Positions 41,401 through 51,600 of a stretch of 64,000 bases of DNA are shown in pieces; within the stretch, counting starts at the first letter, position 1, and the number at the start of each line of letters is the position of its first letter. The stretch comes from CAYZJV01 sp049310885 (GTDB lineage: Bacteria > Spirochaetota > Spirochaetia > Sphaerochaetales > Sphaerochaetaceae): contig NZ_JBMDYO010000004.1 in the NCBI RefSeq assembly GCF_049310885.1, positions 186,001-250,000 on the forward strand, in the 5' to 3' direction. The translations under genes were made by a program, and so were the position numbers. Below the pieces are notes generated by a model that had not been told where the DNA came from, did no database searches, and worked only from the letters and a program-made list of their open reading frames with translations.

Positions 41401-43533
41401 ATGACAATTGAAAAGACATACATGATAGAAGGAGTCGATTGCGCTGTCTGTGCAGCGAGAATCGAACAAGCTATAAACAAAGTAGACGGCGTACGCTCGT
41501 CACAGATCGATCTTCTTCAAAACCGCCTCCATATTTATACAGGTGATGAAGAGGACTCGTCATTTTCATTTGATGATACCATCAGGAACATAGTTTCAAA
41601 AGAGGAACCGGGAACCAAGGTTTCATCGATACTTGATGAACCTAAAGAAATCTCTACCGAGGGGTCCCCTCTATCCCGGTTTCTCCGAGCCTACGCTATT
41701 CCACTCCGGATAGTACTTGCCGCTGTTTTAGTGATATGCTCACTACCTGTCGGAGATTCTTCTCTTGCATTCTTTTTAACAGCTATAGCCTATGGCATCA
41801 GTGGATATGAGATCGTCTATAAAGCAATCCGCAACTTGTTCCGTGGTAATATGTTCGATGAAAACTTTCTCATGACACTAGCTACAATTGGAGCTTTCGC
41901 CATCGGCGAATATACCGAGGCTGTCGCTGTAATGGCATTTTATCAGGTTGGAGAATTTTTCCAGGACCTTGCCGTAGATAGATCACGAAAATCTATCGCC
42001 AAGTTAATGGATATAAAACCACAATCGGCAACGGTAATTCGTGATGGAAAGCAAATTACTGTAAAACCTGAGGATATAACCGTAGGTGATGCTCTCTTGA
42101 TTAGACCGGGTGAGAAAATACCTGTCGATGCAGAGGTAACATCTGGATATTCCTCATTAGATATCAGTGCTCTTACTGGAGAATCCTTACCAAGGGAAGT
42201 CCATAAAGGAGATCCACTCATTAGTGGATCGGTAAATGGTTCTGGTGTATTGCATGCGAAGGCTACTAATCGGTATATCGATTCTACTGTTGCCTCCATC
42301 CTAAAATTGGTTGAAGAATCGAGTCAAAAGAAGGCAAAGACAGAACGCTTTATAACAAAATTCGCAAAATACTACACCCCAATTGTAGTGGTTTTAGCAA
42401 TCTTAATCGCAAGTATTCCTCCTCTAGTCGGTTCTGGATCCTTTTCCACATGGTTGTACCGGGCTCTGGTCTTCTTAGTAGTATCCTGTCCCTGTGCACT
42501 TGTGATCTCGGTTCCATTAGGATTTTTCGGTGGTATCGGAGGGCTGGCCAGAATGGGAATCTTAGTCAAAGGTGGTAACCATATCCAGACACTCGCAAAG
42601 ACCGGCCATGTCGTTTTCGATAAGACGGGAACCATCACTAAAGGAACCTTCTCCGTAGATAGCATCATCGTTTTCGACTCAAGTCCATATACAGAGGAAC
42701 AGATAATCGGATTCGCAGGAGCTGTAGAAGCAAATTCTCACCACCCTATTGCAAAGGCAATCAGTACCTATGCACTCGCTAAGGATATCCATCAAACCGG
42801 CGTGGAGGTTCAAGAGATCCCTGGAAAGGGCATGCGGGGCATAGTAGATGGCATTACCGTAACCGTAGGCACCGATTCGTATATGGATGAAATCGGACTC
42901 TCATCAGATTCAGGCAAAGAGACCTTCGGTGGTCCTTCGGTACTTGTTTCTATAGGAGAAGCATTGGCTGGACGAATCATTCTATCTGATACCGTCAAAC
43001 GAGAGAGCAGTCAAACGATCCGTCACCTAACAAATCTGGGAATACAGCGTATTTCCATGCTCAGCGGAGACACCAAAACAGCTGTATCAGCAGTAGCCCG
43101 ATCAGTTGGCATTAATGATTTTTATGCTGAGCTACTTCCGCATGAGAAGATTTTACATATGGAAAGGATGATGAAACAGAAAAAGTCCCAGGAATCTTTA
43201 CTATTTGTGGGGGATGGCATAAATGATGCACCGGTCCTAGCAAGAGCCGATATCGGGGCATCCATGGGTAGCATGGGATCGGATGCGGCAGTTGAAGCTT
43301 CCGACATGGTGATCATGACCGATGATCTTTCAAAAATTCCACAAGGAATTGTACACGCACGTAAGACTGTCTCCATTGTTACCCAAAACATCATCTTCGC
43401 GCTCTCTATCAAAGTGCTTGTTATGGCTTTAGGTACCGTTGGTATAGCGACTATGTGGCTAGCAGTTTTCGCTGACACGGGAGTAGCACTATTAGCGGTC
43501 ATGAATTCTTTACGTGCATTGAAATATGATTAG
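41401..43533 (+). CDS. Heavy-metal P1B-type ATPase (Zn/Cd/Pb-type)
   Basis: 710 residues. N-terminal metal-binding domain with GVDCAVCAARI (C14, C17). About eight membrane helices; the sixth carries SCPCALVISVP, whose CPC motif binds the metal. Actuator loop SALTGESLPREV, phosphorylation motif DKTGTITKG, SHHPIAKAI (HP motif), and GDGINDAPVLARAD. Exports a divalent soft metal, most likely Zn2+, Cd2+ or Pb2+; CPC alone does not exclude Cu+. AAAGG precedes ATG. Controlled by the promoter and palindrome at 41323-41377. Confidence 0.93.
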   Translation: MTIEKTYMIEGVDCAVCAARIEQAINKVDGVRSSQIDLLQNRLHIYTGDEEDSSFSFDDTIRNIVSKEEPGTKVSSILDEPKEISTEGSPLSRFLRAYAIPLRIVLAAVLVICSLPVGDSSLAFFLTAIAYGISGYEIVYKAIRNLFRGNMFDENFLMTLATIGAFAIGEYTEAVAVMAFYQVGEFFQDLAVDRSRKSIAKLMDIKPQSATVIRDGKQITVKPEDITVGDALLIRPGEKIPVDAEVTSGYSSLDISALTGESLPREVHKGDPLISGSVNGSGVLHAKATNRYIDSTVASILKLVEESSQKKAKTERFITKFAKYYTPIVVVLAILIASIPPLVGSGSFSTWLYRALVFLVVSCPCALVISVPLGFFGGIGGLARMGILVKGGNHIQTLAKTGHVVFDKTGTITKGTFSVDSIIVFDSSPYTEEQIIGFAGAVEANSHHPIAKAISTYALAKDIHQTGVEVQEIPGKGMRGIVDGITVTVGTDSYMDEIGLSSDSGKETFGGPSVLVSIGEALAGRIILSDTVKRESSQTIRHLTNLGIQRISMLSGDTKTAVSAVARSVGINDFYAELLPHEKILHMERMMKQKKSQESLLFVGDGINDAPVLARADIGASMGSMGSDAAVEASDMVIMTDDLSKIPQGIVHARKTVSIVTQNIIFALSIKVLVMALGTVGIATMWLAVFADTGVALLAVMNSLRALKYD

Positions 43534-43565
43534 AATACCACTATCTTTATCCTCAGCTTGTTTTA

Positions 43566-43574
43566 TGCTATGAT
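43566..43574 (+). promoter_or_regulatory. Extended -10 promoter of the first EF-G gene
   Basis: TGCTATGAT fits the extended -10 pattern (TGn then TATGAT, five of six), about 45 bases before the EF-G ATG. No clear -35. Confidence 0.4.
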
Positions 43575-43619
43575 TTCTCACTGAAAGGGCTGAGAAACTG
43601 CACTAAAGGAAATTATGGA

Positions 43620-45647
43620 ATGGATGACACGTTAATTAGAAATATTGGCATTATGGCACATATAGATGCTGGAAAGACTACCACGACTGAAAGGATCCTC
43701 TTCTATACAGGGGAAAACCATAGGATTGGTGAAGTCGATGATGGCCAAGCCTCCATGGACTTCATGGAACAGGAACAGAATCGTGGAATCACTATCTCTT
43801 CTGCAGCAACTACGTGTTTTTGGAAAGACCATAAAATAAATATTATCGATACTCCCGGCCACGTGGACTTTACTGCAGAAGTCGAACGTTCACTGAGAGT
43901 TCTTGATGGAGCCGTGGCTGTCCTATGCGGAGTGAGTGGTGTCGAACCACAAACAGAGACAGTCTGGAGGCAAGCCGATCGTTATAAAGTTCCACGTATC
44001 ATATTTGTCAATAAAATGGATCGACTTGGAGCCAATTTCTATGATGTCGTACAGGAAGTTGAGAAGAAGTTTGCAATAACACCCGTTCCCCTCTATTTAC
44101 CTATCGGAGCAGAATCAGAATTCAGCGGAATCATCGATCTAATCGGGAATAGGAAAATCACCTTCGAGGTGAATGACCAGGGAAGCAGTATGAAATTTGA
44201 TCCCGTCCCCCAAGATATGATCGAACTGCGGGAGACTTGGTATGAAAGACTGATTGATGCTGTGGCATCACACTCCGATGAAATAACCGAACTCTACTTC
44301 TCAGGGGAAGACATCCCTCGAGAAATGATTATTAGCACTCTTCGGAAAGCTACCGTAGCACGCCAACTGATACCGGTGTTTGTTGGTGCTTCATTGAAGA
44401 ATATTGGAGTCCAACCATTGCTTGATGGGATCGTGGAACTATTGCCCTCCCCTTTGGACATTCCTCCGCTTAAGGGAATCTCGGTGAAACATGGAAATGA
44501 AGTTCCTGTAATCCATGATCCTGAAGCCCAGCCTTTGGCTCTCATTTTTAAGATCCAACATGATCGTGAAGCTGGCCCTCTCTGCTTCGTACGGGTATAT
44601 TCGGGAGTTATCAAGAAAGGTACAGCAATTCTTAATATCTCAAAGAAAAAACGTGAACGGGTAAATCGCCTAGTCCGGATGCATGCCAATAGACCTGAGT
44701 CGATCGACCAACTCGCTGCAGGAGATATTGGAGTAATAATCGGATTTAAGAATGCACAGACCGGAGACAGTATCGGTAGTGAAGGAGCTCAGATCCTTCT
44801 CGAAAATATGAATTTCCCTGAACCAGTCATATCGGTCGCTATTGAACCTAAAACTATGAGTGACCAGGATAAGCTCAAATCTGCACTACAGATACTCACT
44901 CAAGAAGATCCTACATTCACGTGGAAAGAGAATGCCGATACAGGACAATTAGTCATTTCCGGTATGGGAGAACTTCACTTGGATGTATTAGTCTATCGGT
45001 TAACGAAAGAGATGAAGGTCGACGCCAGAGTCGGTAATCCACAGGTCACTTATCGTGAATCCATCTCCCATGAGGTCACGAAAACTGAACAGTTCAACAA
45101 GATTCTTGCAGGCAAGGAACACGCTGCGACTGTTACACTTACCATAAGACCACTTTCGACAGGAAGTGGTGTAAAATTCACATCTAAAGTATCACCCAAA
45201 AGTCTCCCTGAAGAGATGTTGGATGCAATCAAACGGGGAATCCAGAACTCAATCAATTCAGGCATCCGTTATGGCTATGAAGTAGTGGATATTGAGACAG
45301 TACTCGAGTCGGTTACCTACTCTGAAATCACCTCGTCTTCCTTTGCCTTCGAGGCTGCTACCGCAATGTGCTTTGAGGCTGCAGGCAGAGATGCAATGCC
45401 TATTCTCCTTGAACCGATCATGAAGGTAGATATTGTAGTTCCGTCCCAATATGTCGGCGAAGTGATGGGAAGTCTTACTGCGCGTGGTGGACTAATCAAC
45501 AGTATGGAGAGCCGTGCTACTGCTGACCATGTTATTGCAAAGGCCCCTCTATCGCAACTATTTGGGTATTCTACGGTATTGCGTAGCTCAACTCAAGGAA
45601 GGGGTACTTTTACCATGGAATTCTCGCATTTTGCCAAAAAATCCTAG
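43620..45647 (+). CDS. Elongation factor G (translocase paralogue with intact GTPase centre)
   Basis: 675 residues, slightly short of canonical EF-G (about 700). GTPase motifs are intact: AHIDAGKTTT (residues 13-22), switch I QNRGITISSAATT, IDTPGHVDF with catalytic H81, and NKMDR. Domains II to V follow (DREAGPLCFVRVYSG, MGELHLDVLVYRL, GRDAMPILLEPIMKVDIVVP). It catalyses tRNA-mRNA translocation. Spirochaetes carry several EF-G types, including spdEFG1 and spdEFG2, and this may be one of these rather than the main fusA. AAAGGA precedes ATG by nine bases. A second EF-G follows. Confidence 0.9.
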   Translation: MDDTLIRNIGIMAHIDAGKTTTTERILFYTGENHRIGEVDDGQASMDFMEQEQNRGITISSAATTCFWKDHKINIIDTPGHVDFTAEVERSLRVLDGAVAVLCGVSGVEPQTETVWRQADRYKVPRIIFVNKMDRLGANFYDVVQEVEKKFAITPVPLYLPIGAESEFSGIIDLIGNRKITFEVNDQGSSMKFDPVPQDMIELRETWYERLIDAVASHSDEITELYFSGEDIPREMIISTLRKATVARQLIPVFVGASLKNIGVQPLLDGIVELLPSPLDIPPLKGISVKHGNEVPVIHDPEAQPLALIFKIQHDREAGPLCFVRVYSGVIKKGTAILNISKKKRERVNRLVRMHANRPESIDQLAAGDIGVIIGFKNAQTGDSIGSEGAQILLENMNFPEPVISVAIEPKTMSDQDKLKSALQILTQEDPTFTWKENADTGQLVISGMGELHLDVLVYRLTKEMKVDARVGNPQVTYRESISHEVTKTEQFNKILAGKEHAATVTLTIRPLSTGSGVKFTSKVSPKSLPEEMLDAIKRGIQNSINSGIRYGYEVVDIETVLESVTYSEITSSSFAFEAATAMCFEAAGRDAMPILLEPIMKVDIVVPSQYVGEVMGSLTARGGLINSMESRATADHVIAKAPLSQLFGYSTVLRSSTQGRGTFTMEFSHFAKKS

Positions 45648-45664
45648 CCGAAACCAATAATTGT

Positions 45665-45693
45665 TTGACAGATTGACAGTATGGATTTACCAT
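45665..45693 (+). promoter_or_regulatory. Promoter of the EF-G-like gene
   Basis: TTGACA (45665-45670, perfect) and TACCAT (45688-45693) are 17 bases apart. Transcription would start near 45700, just ahead of a small hairpin (GAATATC-AACC-GATATTC, 45701-45718) that precedes the AGGAGG of the gene. Confidence 0.6.
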
Positions 45694-45733
45694 GTTCTTT
45701 GAATATCAACCGATATTCTTCATAGGAGGACAT

Positions 45734-47815
45734 ATGAGCGTATCCAGTACTGATTTGAGGAACATTGCCATCATTGGCCACAACGGTACCGGGAAAACCT
45801 CATTATTGGAACAGATTTTGTTTCAAAGTGGTGTGGTTTCCCGGGCAGAAAGCATCGATTCGGGAAAGACTACCAGTGATTATACGGAAGAGGAAATCGC
45901 TAGACAGATTTCCATCCACACTGCAATCGCCAACATCTCATTCGAAGGAAAATCACTTACCTTTTTGGACACTCCAGGAACTGCTGACTTCATCGGAGAA
46001 GTCATAAGCGCATTCCGTAGTTGCGAAACTGCCCTCATGGCAGTTGATTCAAGAGACGGTGCCCAAATTGAAACCATTAAGCTTTGGAAAAGGCTTAACG
46101 ACCGTAACAAGCCCCGTGCAGTATTCATGAATAAAATTGACCGCGATAGGGCCGATTTTTTTGCTGCATTTACTAATCTGAAAGAGACACTTCCCGCAAC
46201 CTATGTTCCCATTACTATTCCCATGGGAGTTGGTGATGGATTCAAGGGTGTGATAAATCTCATAGAAAGAAAAGCCTACACGTTCAATGCAAATGGCAAA
46301 GAGACGGTGGGGGACATTCCATCTGAGTTTAATGACTTATTTGAGGAGTATGAATTGCAGCTCATTGAGGCTGCCGCTGAAGGTGCTGATGATCTCATTG
46401 AGAAATATTTCGACGCTGGAACCCTGACTCCAGATGAAATTCGCAGAGGTCTCAGGGAAGGATTGCAAGACAATCGTGTAGTCCCCGTATTTGCCGGAAG
46501 CTCTTTACTCGGTTCGGGAATCTCCAGCCTATTGACATTCATCAGGAATAATTTCCCCTCCCCTGTTGGAAAAACCGACTTCATTGTCACCGATGGAAAA
46601 GAGAGTGAAATCACCATCGATCCTGAAGGAGAAGCCTCAGCATATGTCTTTAAGACTACTATTGACCAATTTTCGGGAAAACTTTCCTGTATAAAAGTGG
46701 TTAAAGGAACTATTGCGGGAGATACCGATTTGACCAATCCTGAGTTGGGAAAGAAAGAACGCCCAGGAAAGGTCTATAAGCTGGTCGGAAAAAAGTTGGT
46801 CGAAGTCGATAGCTTAACAGCCGGCGATATCGGTGTCATAGCAAAGAGTAACATCTGCTATACCAATGCAACATTGGTACATGGAGATGCCAACTATCAA
46901 TTCTTACCCTTGCGTTTCCCCAGTCCCATCTACTCGTTGGCCATCCAAGCCGGAGACAAGAAGTCAGAGGATAAGATGAACGATGCCTTGCATAGGATCA
47001 TCGAAGAAGATCTTACTTTCCAGACCTCGTTCAATGAGGAGACGAAGGAATCCACGGTACGTGGAATGGGTGAGCTACATATCAATATGATCCTGGACAA
47101 GATCAAGGAAAAACAGAAGATCTCCATTAATACGAAGTTACCTAAGATAGCATATAGGGAAACCATCACCAAGAAATCCGGAGTGGTCGAATATGCCCAT
47201 AAGAAACAATCCGGTGGACATGGACAGTACGGAAAGGTACTTATCGAGATCGAACCGTTGCAGAGGGGAGAATACTACTCCTTCACCAATGCGATAAAGG
47301 GAGGCTCTGTATCCAAGGGATATATGCCCGGTATCGAAAAAGGACTCCAGGATGCTATGCATGAAGGATTCTTGGCGCACTATCCATTGGTCGATATCGG
47401 TGTGACGATCGTTGATGGAAAAGAACATCCGGTCGATTCTTCCGAAATGGCATTCAGATTGGCAGCCAAAGGAGCTATGCGGGCAGCCATCGATAAAGCT
47501 GGTCCAGTGTTACTTGAGCCCTTCATGAAATTGTCCGTTTACATCGATGACAAGTATTTGGGCGATATCCTCAGTGATCTCAGTGGTAAACGAGGACGTG
47601 TACAAGGCCAAGAGGATATCGGTGGCGGAATCCAGATGGTAAAGGCAGAGGTCCCCCAGGCAGAGATGCTCAACTATGCAATTGACCTCAAGTCCATGAC
47701 GAGTGGAACAGGTTCATTCGAAATCGAGTTTGACCACTATGAAATGGTCAGTGGTCGCATTGCGGATGATGTCATCAAGGCTGCGAAGGCTGCCTATGAA
47801 GAGGAGAATGCCTAA
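45734..47815 (+). CDS. EF-G-like GTPase lacking the catalytic histidine
   Basis: 693 residues. The full EF-G domain order is seen, but the GTPase centre differs: G1 is GHNGTGKTSL (residues 15-24), switch I reads EEEIARQISIHTAI, and G3 is LDTPGTADF, with T83 where EF-G has the catalytic His. G4 NKIDRDRADF is normal. Domain IV/V features are present (SGGHGQYGKVLIEIEP, GPVLLEPFMKLSVYIDDKYLGDI). It resembles the EF-G2/EFG-II type, which often has a substitution at this His. The role in translocation or recycling is uncertain. AGGAGG four bases before ATG 45734 decides the start over an earlier ATG at 45692. Confidence 0.88.
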   Translation: MSVSSTDLRNIAIIGHNGTGKTSLLEQILFQSGVVSRAESIDSGKTTSDYTEEEIARQISIHTAIANISFEGKSLTFLDTPGTADFIGEVISAFRSCETALMAVDSRDGAQIETIKLWKRLNDRNKPRAVFMNKIDRDRADFFAAFTNLKETLPATYVPITIPMGVGDGFKGVINLIERKAYTFNANGKETVGDIPSEFNDLFEEYELQLIEAAAEGADDLIEKYFDAGTLTPDEIRRGLREGLQDNRVVPVFAGSSLLGSGISSLLTFIRNNFPSPVGKTDFIVTDGKESEITIDPEGEASAYVFKTTIDQFSGKLSCIKVVKGTIAGDTDLTNPELGKKERPGKVYKLVGKKLVEVDSLTAGDIGVIAKSNICYTNATLVHGDANYQFLPLRFPSPIYSLAIQAGDKKSEDKMNDALHRIIEEDLTFQTSFNEETKESTVRGMGELHINMILDKIKEKQKISINTKLPKIAYRETITKKSGVVEYAHKKQSGGHGQYGKVLIEIEPLQRGEYYSFTNAIKGGSVSKGYMPGIEKGLQDAMHEGFLAHYPLVDIGVTIVDGKEHPVDSSEMAFRLAAKGAMRAAIDKAGPVLLEPFMKLSVYIDDKYLGDILSDLSGKRGRVQGQEDIGGGIQMVKAEVPQAEMLNYAIDLKSMTSGTGSFEIEFDHYEMVSGRIADDVIKAAKAAYEEENA

Positions 47816-47849
47816 CAGGCTCATTCTTCTCAAGCATAGAAACAATAGG

Positions 47850-47881
47850 CCGTCATAAGAATTCTTGTGACGGTTTTTTTT
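47850..47881 (+). terminator. Rho-independent terminator after the EF-G-like gene
   Basis: CCGTCA/TGACGG arms with inner AAGAA/TTCTT pairing, followed by eight Ts. It ends at the stop codon of the convergent trmB. Confidence 0.9.
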
Positions 47882-48587
47882 ACTTTTTCTCTACCCAAAC
47901 TTCACTGATACGATGGTTTTTTCGCATGCCCTTTTCCTCGAATCCTGTGGTAGGACGCCACGATCGTGGAGGAGAGAATCCATTATGTGGATTATGTAAG
48001 GAATCGATCTGGGAAAAGACATCGAGCATTTGATATGCGTACTCCTCCCAATCTGTTACACAATAGATATATCCGTTTGGAGCTAATTTTTGAGCTAAAA
48101 GTTCGGCGAAAGGTGTTTGTACCAATCTACGCTTATGATGTTTTTTCTTTGGCCACGGATCAGGAAAGAAAATATGGAAGCCAGCGATAGTTCCGTCGCC
48201 AATCATCTTTTCCAATACTTCGACTGCATCATACCGCATAAGACGGAGATTCTGTATATTTTTGAGCCCTGCGGCAGACAAGAGTTTGGAAAATCCATTG
48301 AGAAATACCTCAATCCCGAGAAAATTCGAGAGCGGCATTTGTGTAGCTATACGCTCAGTAGTATGTCCCATGCCGAAACCGATCTCGATGATGACAGGAT
48401 TATCGTTACCATAGATAGCATTGAAATCGAGAACCTTCTCTTCAAATGGAATAACAAAACGATCCGTATAGAGCTCGAGAGCCTCCTTCTGGTACGATGC
48501 AAGCCGAGACCCTCTCAAGACAAAACTCTTAATGCTGCGTTTACCATCCACTGCTAGACTATCTACCCTATCTGTATCGACACCCAT
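47880..48587 (-). CDS. trmB: tRNA (guanine-N7-)-methyltransferase TrmB
   Basis: 235 residues. Rossmann-type SAM site VIIEIGFGMGHTTERIA (about 69-85), a second acidic position in FLGIEVF, and FHIFFPDPWPKKKHHKRR, the TrmB hallmark; YIYCVTDWEEYA and GFEEKGMRKNHRI follow. It forms m7G46 in tRNA. GAGG lies nine bases before ATG. The gene starts 17 bases after the mfd stop and is probably cotranscribed with it. Confidence 0.94.
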   Translation of the reverse strand: MGVDTDRVDSLAVDGKRSIKSFVLRGSRLASYQKEALELYTDRFVIPFEEKVLDFNAIYGNDNPVIIEIGFGMGHTTERIATQMPLSNFLGIEVFLNGFSKLLSAAGLKNIQNLRLMRYDAVEVLEKMIGDGTIAGFHIFFPDPWPKKKHHKRRLVQTPFAELLAQKLAPNGYIYCVTDWEEYAYQMLDVFSQIDSLHNPHNGFSPPRSWRPTTGFEEKGMRKNHRISEVWVEKK

Positions 48588-48603
48588 GAAACCATTCCTC
48601 CCA

Positions 48604-51600
48604 TTACATCAACCGTTGTAATGTTTCCAAAATAAAAAGTGACTTATCCTTCAACGATACCGCGTCAGTCTTTAGTGTAAGAACATTCATCCTGCGTTGG
48701 TCTATTCCGATTTTTCCATTACCTAAACGGAGCAATTCCATGACCTTATCAATCGCAATATCCTTAACCTTACCAAACTCTATAGTCACCATACCGTTAC
48801 GTTCCTTCAGATGGTTGATTTTGAGTTTCCGGCAGATGATTTTTAGCTCTGCAATATAGAGGAGGTTTGTCACAACCTCAGGCGTTGGCCCGAAACGATC
48901 TTCTAATTCAGCTGTCAATCCTTGCAATTGCGCATCGCTGGAAATAGAAGCTATCTTTTTATATACATCAAATTTAACCGACGGTTCAGCGATATAGGAA
49001 TCGGGAATGAAACCTGAGTAGTCGAGTTCGAGGAATACCTCCCTAGACTCTTCCAATGAACCTTCTTTCATTAATTCTGCAATAGCTTCATCCAATATTC
49101 TCAAATACATATCTAAACCAACTGAGGCTAGCTGTCCACTCTGTTCCCGACCGAGAAGATTTCCGGTTCCACGGATTTCCATGTCCTTCATGGCTATCTT
49201 GAAACCACTTCCTAATTCAGTATGTTCTGAGATGACCTTTAATCGTTTAACTGCAATCTCACTAATTGCTGTCAATGCAGGATAGAATAGATAGGCATAA
49301 GCATCTTGATCACTTCTTCCAACCCGCCCCCTCAATTGATAGAGTTGTGATACTCCGTATCTATCAGCCCTATCGATAATGATGGTATTAACATTTGGAA
49401 TATCTATGCCATTCTCGATCAATGTGGTGGAGACCAAGACTTGGATTCCCTGGTGAATGAATCGTCTCATGATGTCTTCGATTGAATCCGGATCCATCTG
49501 ACCATGGATTGATTCCACAAGAACCTCAGGAAGTTCCTTGTGCAACATTTGAACTACCTCGTCCAATGTATTTATCCTATTGTGCAGATAGAAGACCTGG
49601 CCTCCTCTGGATAGTTCGTAACGGATAGCCTTCACAATAGTGGAAACATCGAATTCCTTAATCACCGTCTTAATCGGCCTCCGCTGGATTGGAGGAGTAG
49701 TCAAAAGGGACATATCACGGATTTTCAACAATGACATATAAAGAGTGCGGGGTATAGGTGTTGCAGAGAGTGATATGGAATCGATATTTGCCTTGAGTTC
49801 TTTTACCCGTTCTTTGTCCTTTACACCAAAACGTTGTTCTTCATCAACTATCAGGAGTCCAAGATCTTTAAAGAACACATCTTTTTGCAAGATCCTGTGG
49901 GTCCCGACAAGAATATCGATCCCTCCTTCCTTGAGACGTTTCAGAATCTCTCTTTGAGTCTTTTTGGGAACGATGCGGGAAATTACTTCCGCTTTTACAG
50001 GGAATTGGCCTAAACGACGCATCAATGTCTCGTAATGCTGTTCAGCCAAAATGGTTGTAGGAGCAAGAAAGGCGACCTGTTTACCGGCCATTACAGCCTT
50101 GAAAGCTGCCCTAAGAGCAATTTCAGTTTTTCCATACCCTACATCTCCGCAAACCAGGCGATCCATGACATGATGGCTCTCCATATCTTGTTTGATATCT
50201 TCTATGCAAGTGAGTTGGTCCTCAGTCTCCTCAAATGGAAATGATGCCTCAAATAGCATTTGCCAGTCGGTATCTTTGGGAAACGGATACCCTTTGCTAC
50301 TTTTTCGTCTCGCGTACAGTTGTATCAGACGTCCAGCAAGTTCTTCGGCAGACTTCCTTGCTTTTGCCTTTTTGGTCTCCCAACCCTGGCCACCCAATTT
50401 ATCCAGTCTCGGTGATCCACCTTCACTTCCGATATACCGCTGTATCAGATTGGCTTGCTCGATGGGGACGAAGAGTATTTCACTGTCTGCGTAGGCAATT
50501 TTGATATAATCACGCTCTTTGCCAGACATGTTGATACGATCAATCTTCAAGAATTGCCCCACGCCATAATTGACATGAACAACATAGTCTCCCTCATTGA
50601 GGTCAACAAATGAATCCAATGGGGATGTCTGGACCTTATGGAGTGCCTTAACGACCTGTTTTCTCCGTCCGAATATCTCATGATCGCAGATTGCAACCAT
50701 TTTTTGGCTTACAATAGAAAAACCACCACTTATTTCGAGATCAATAATACTGAGTTTTTCAAATTGGCTGAGCATATTGTTCAACCGTTTTCGTTGAAGT
50801 TCAGACCCAGCGTAAATCGTCACAGAATAACCATTATCGAACAATTGCCTAAGATGCTCTTTGAGCATGACAAAATTTCCAAAGAATGAGTGTGGTCCAT
50901 CGATATCGAATGTATAGGTATCCTTACGTTGGCCTCTAACCTCCATCAATACGGAGCCATATTTCCATCCATGAAAGAATTTGGGATAATCGAACAGTAT
51001 TTTATCTGGTTTAGGCGATTCTCTATCTATAAGGAATGCTTCCCGATATAATGCCTTTGCTTCCACTAAGAGGGAATGAAAAGAAGTTTCTAGCCGCTCC
51101 TGGCCAAGAAAGAACAGGTAATCCTTTTCATCGATATAGGCTCCGATATCCGATGTCTCAATTTCCTGTTGTTCCTTGAGAATGGTTACTACGATATGCC
51201 CTAAGGTCTTCAAAGTATCCTGGCTTATTGGATCGAACGCTGTGATCTTCTCGATTCTCTCCCAATCGCCATACAGGCGAATAGGAAAATCACTATCATA
51301 GGGAAAGAGATCGACAACCTCGCCATGAATGGAAAACTCTCCAGGAACTGCGGTACTCGGTGAACGATAATACCCACCTTCGGCCAAATCATTTGCAATC
51401 TTACTGGGATCAAAACGGTCCCCAACCTTCAATTTCATTTCCGAATCCTGCAGTGAATGCAGGGATACTACTGGAGAAACAAAAGCACGGAGATGTGTCA
51501 CTACGATACGTGAAGGATATTCCAACATAGCTGCCAAAGCTTTCAGCTGGGCATATTCACGATCTGACCCCTCCCACGGACTGTATAGACGTTTGCCGTT

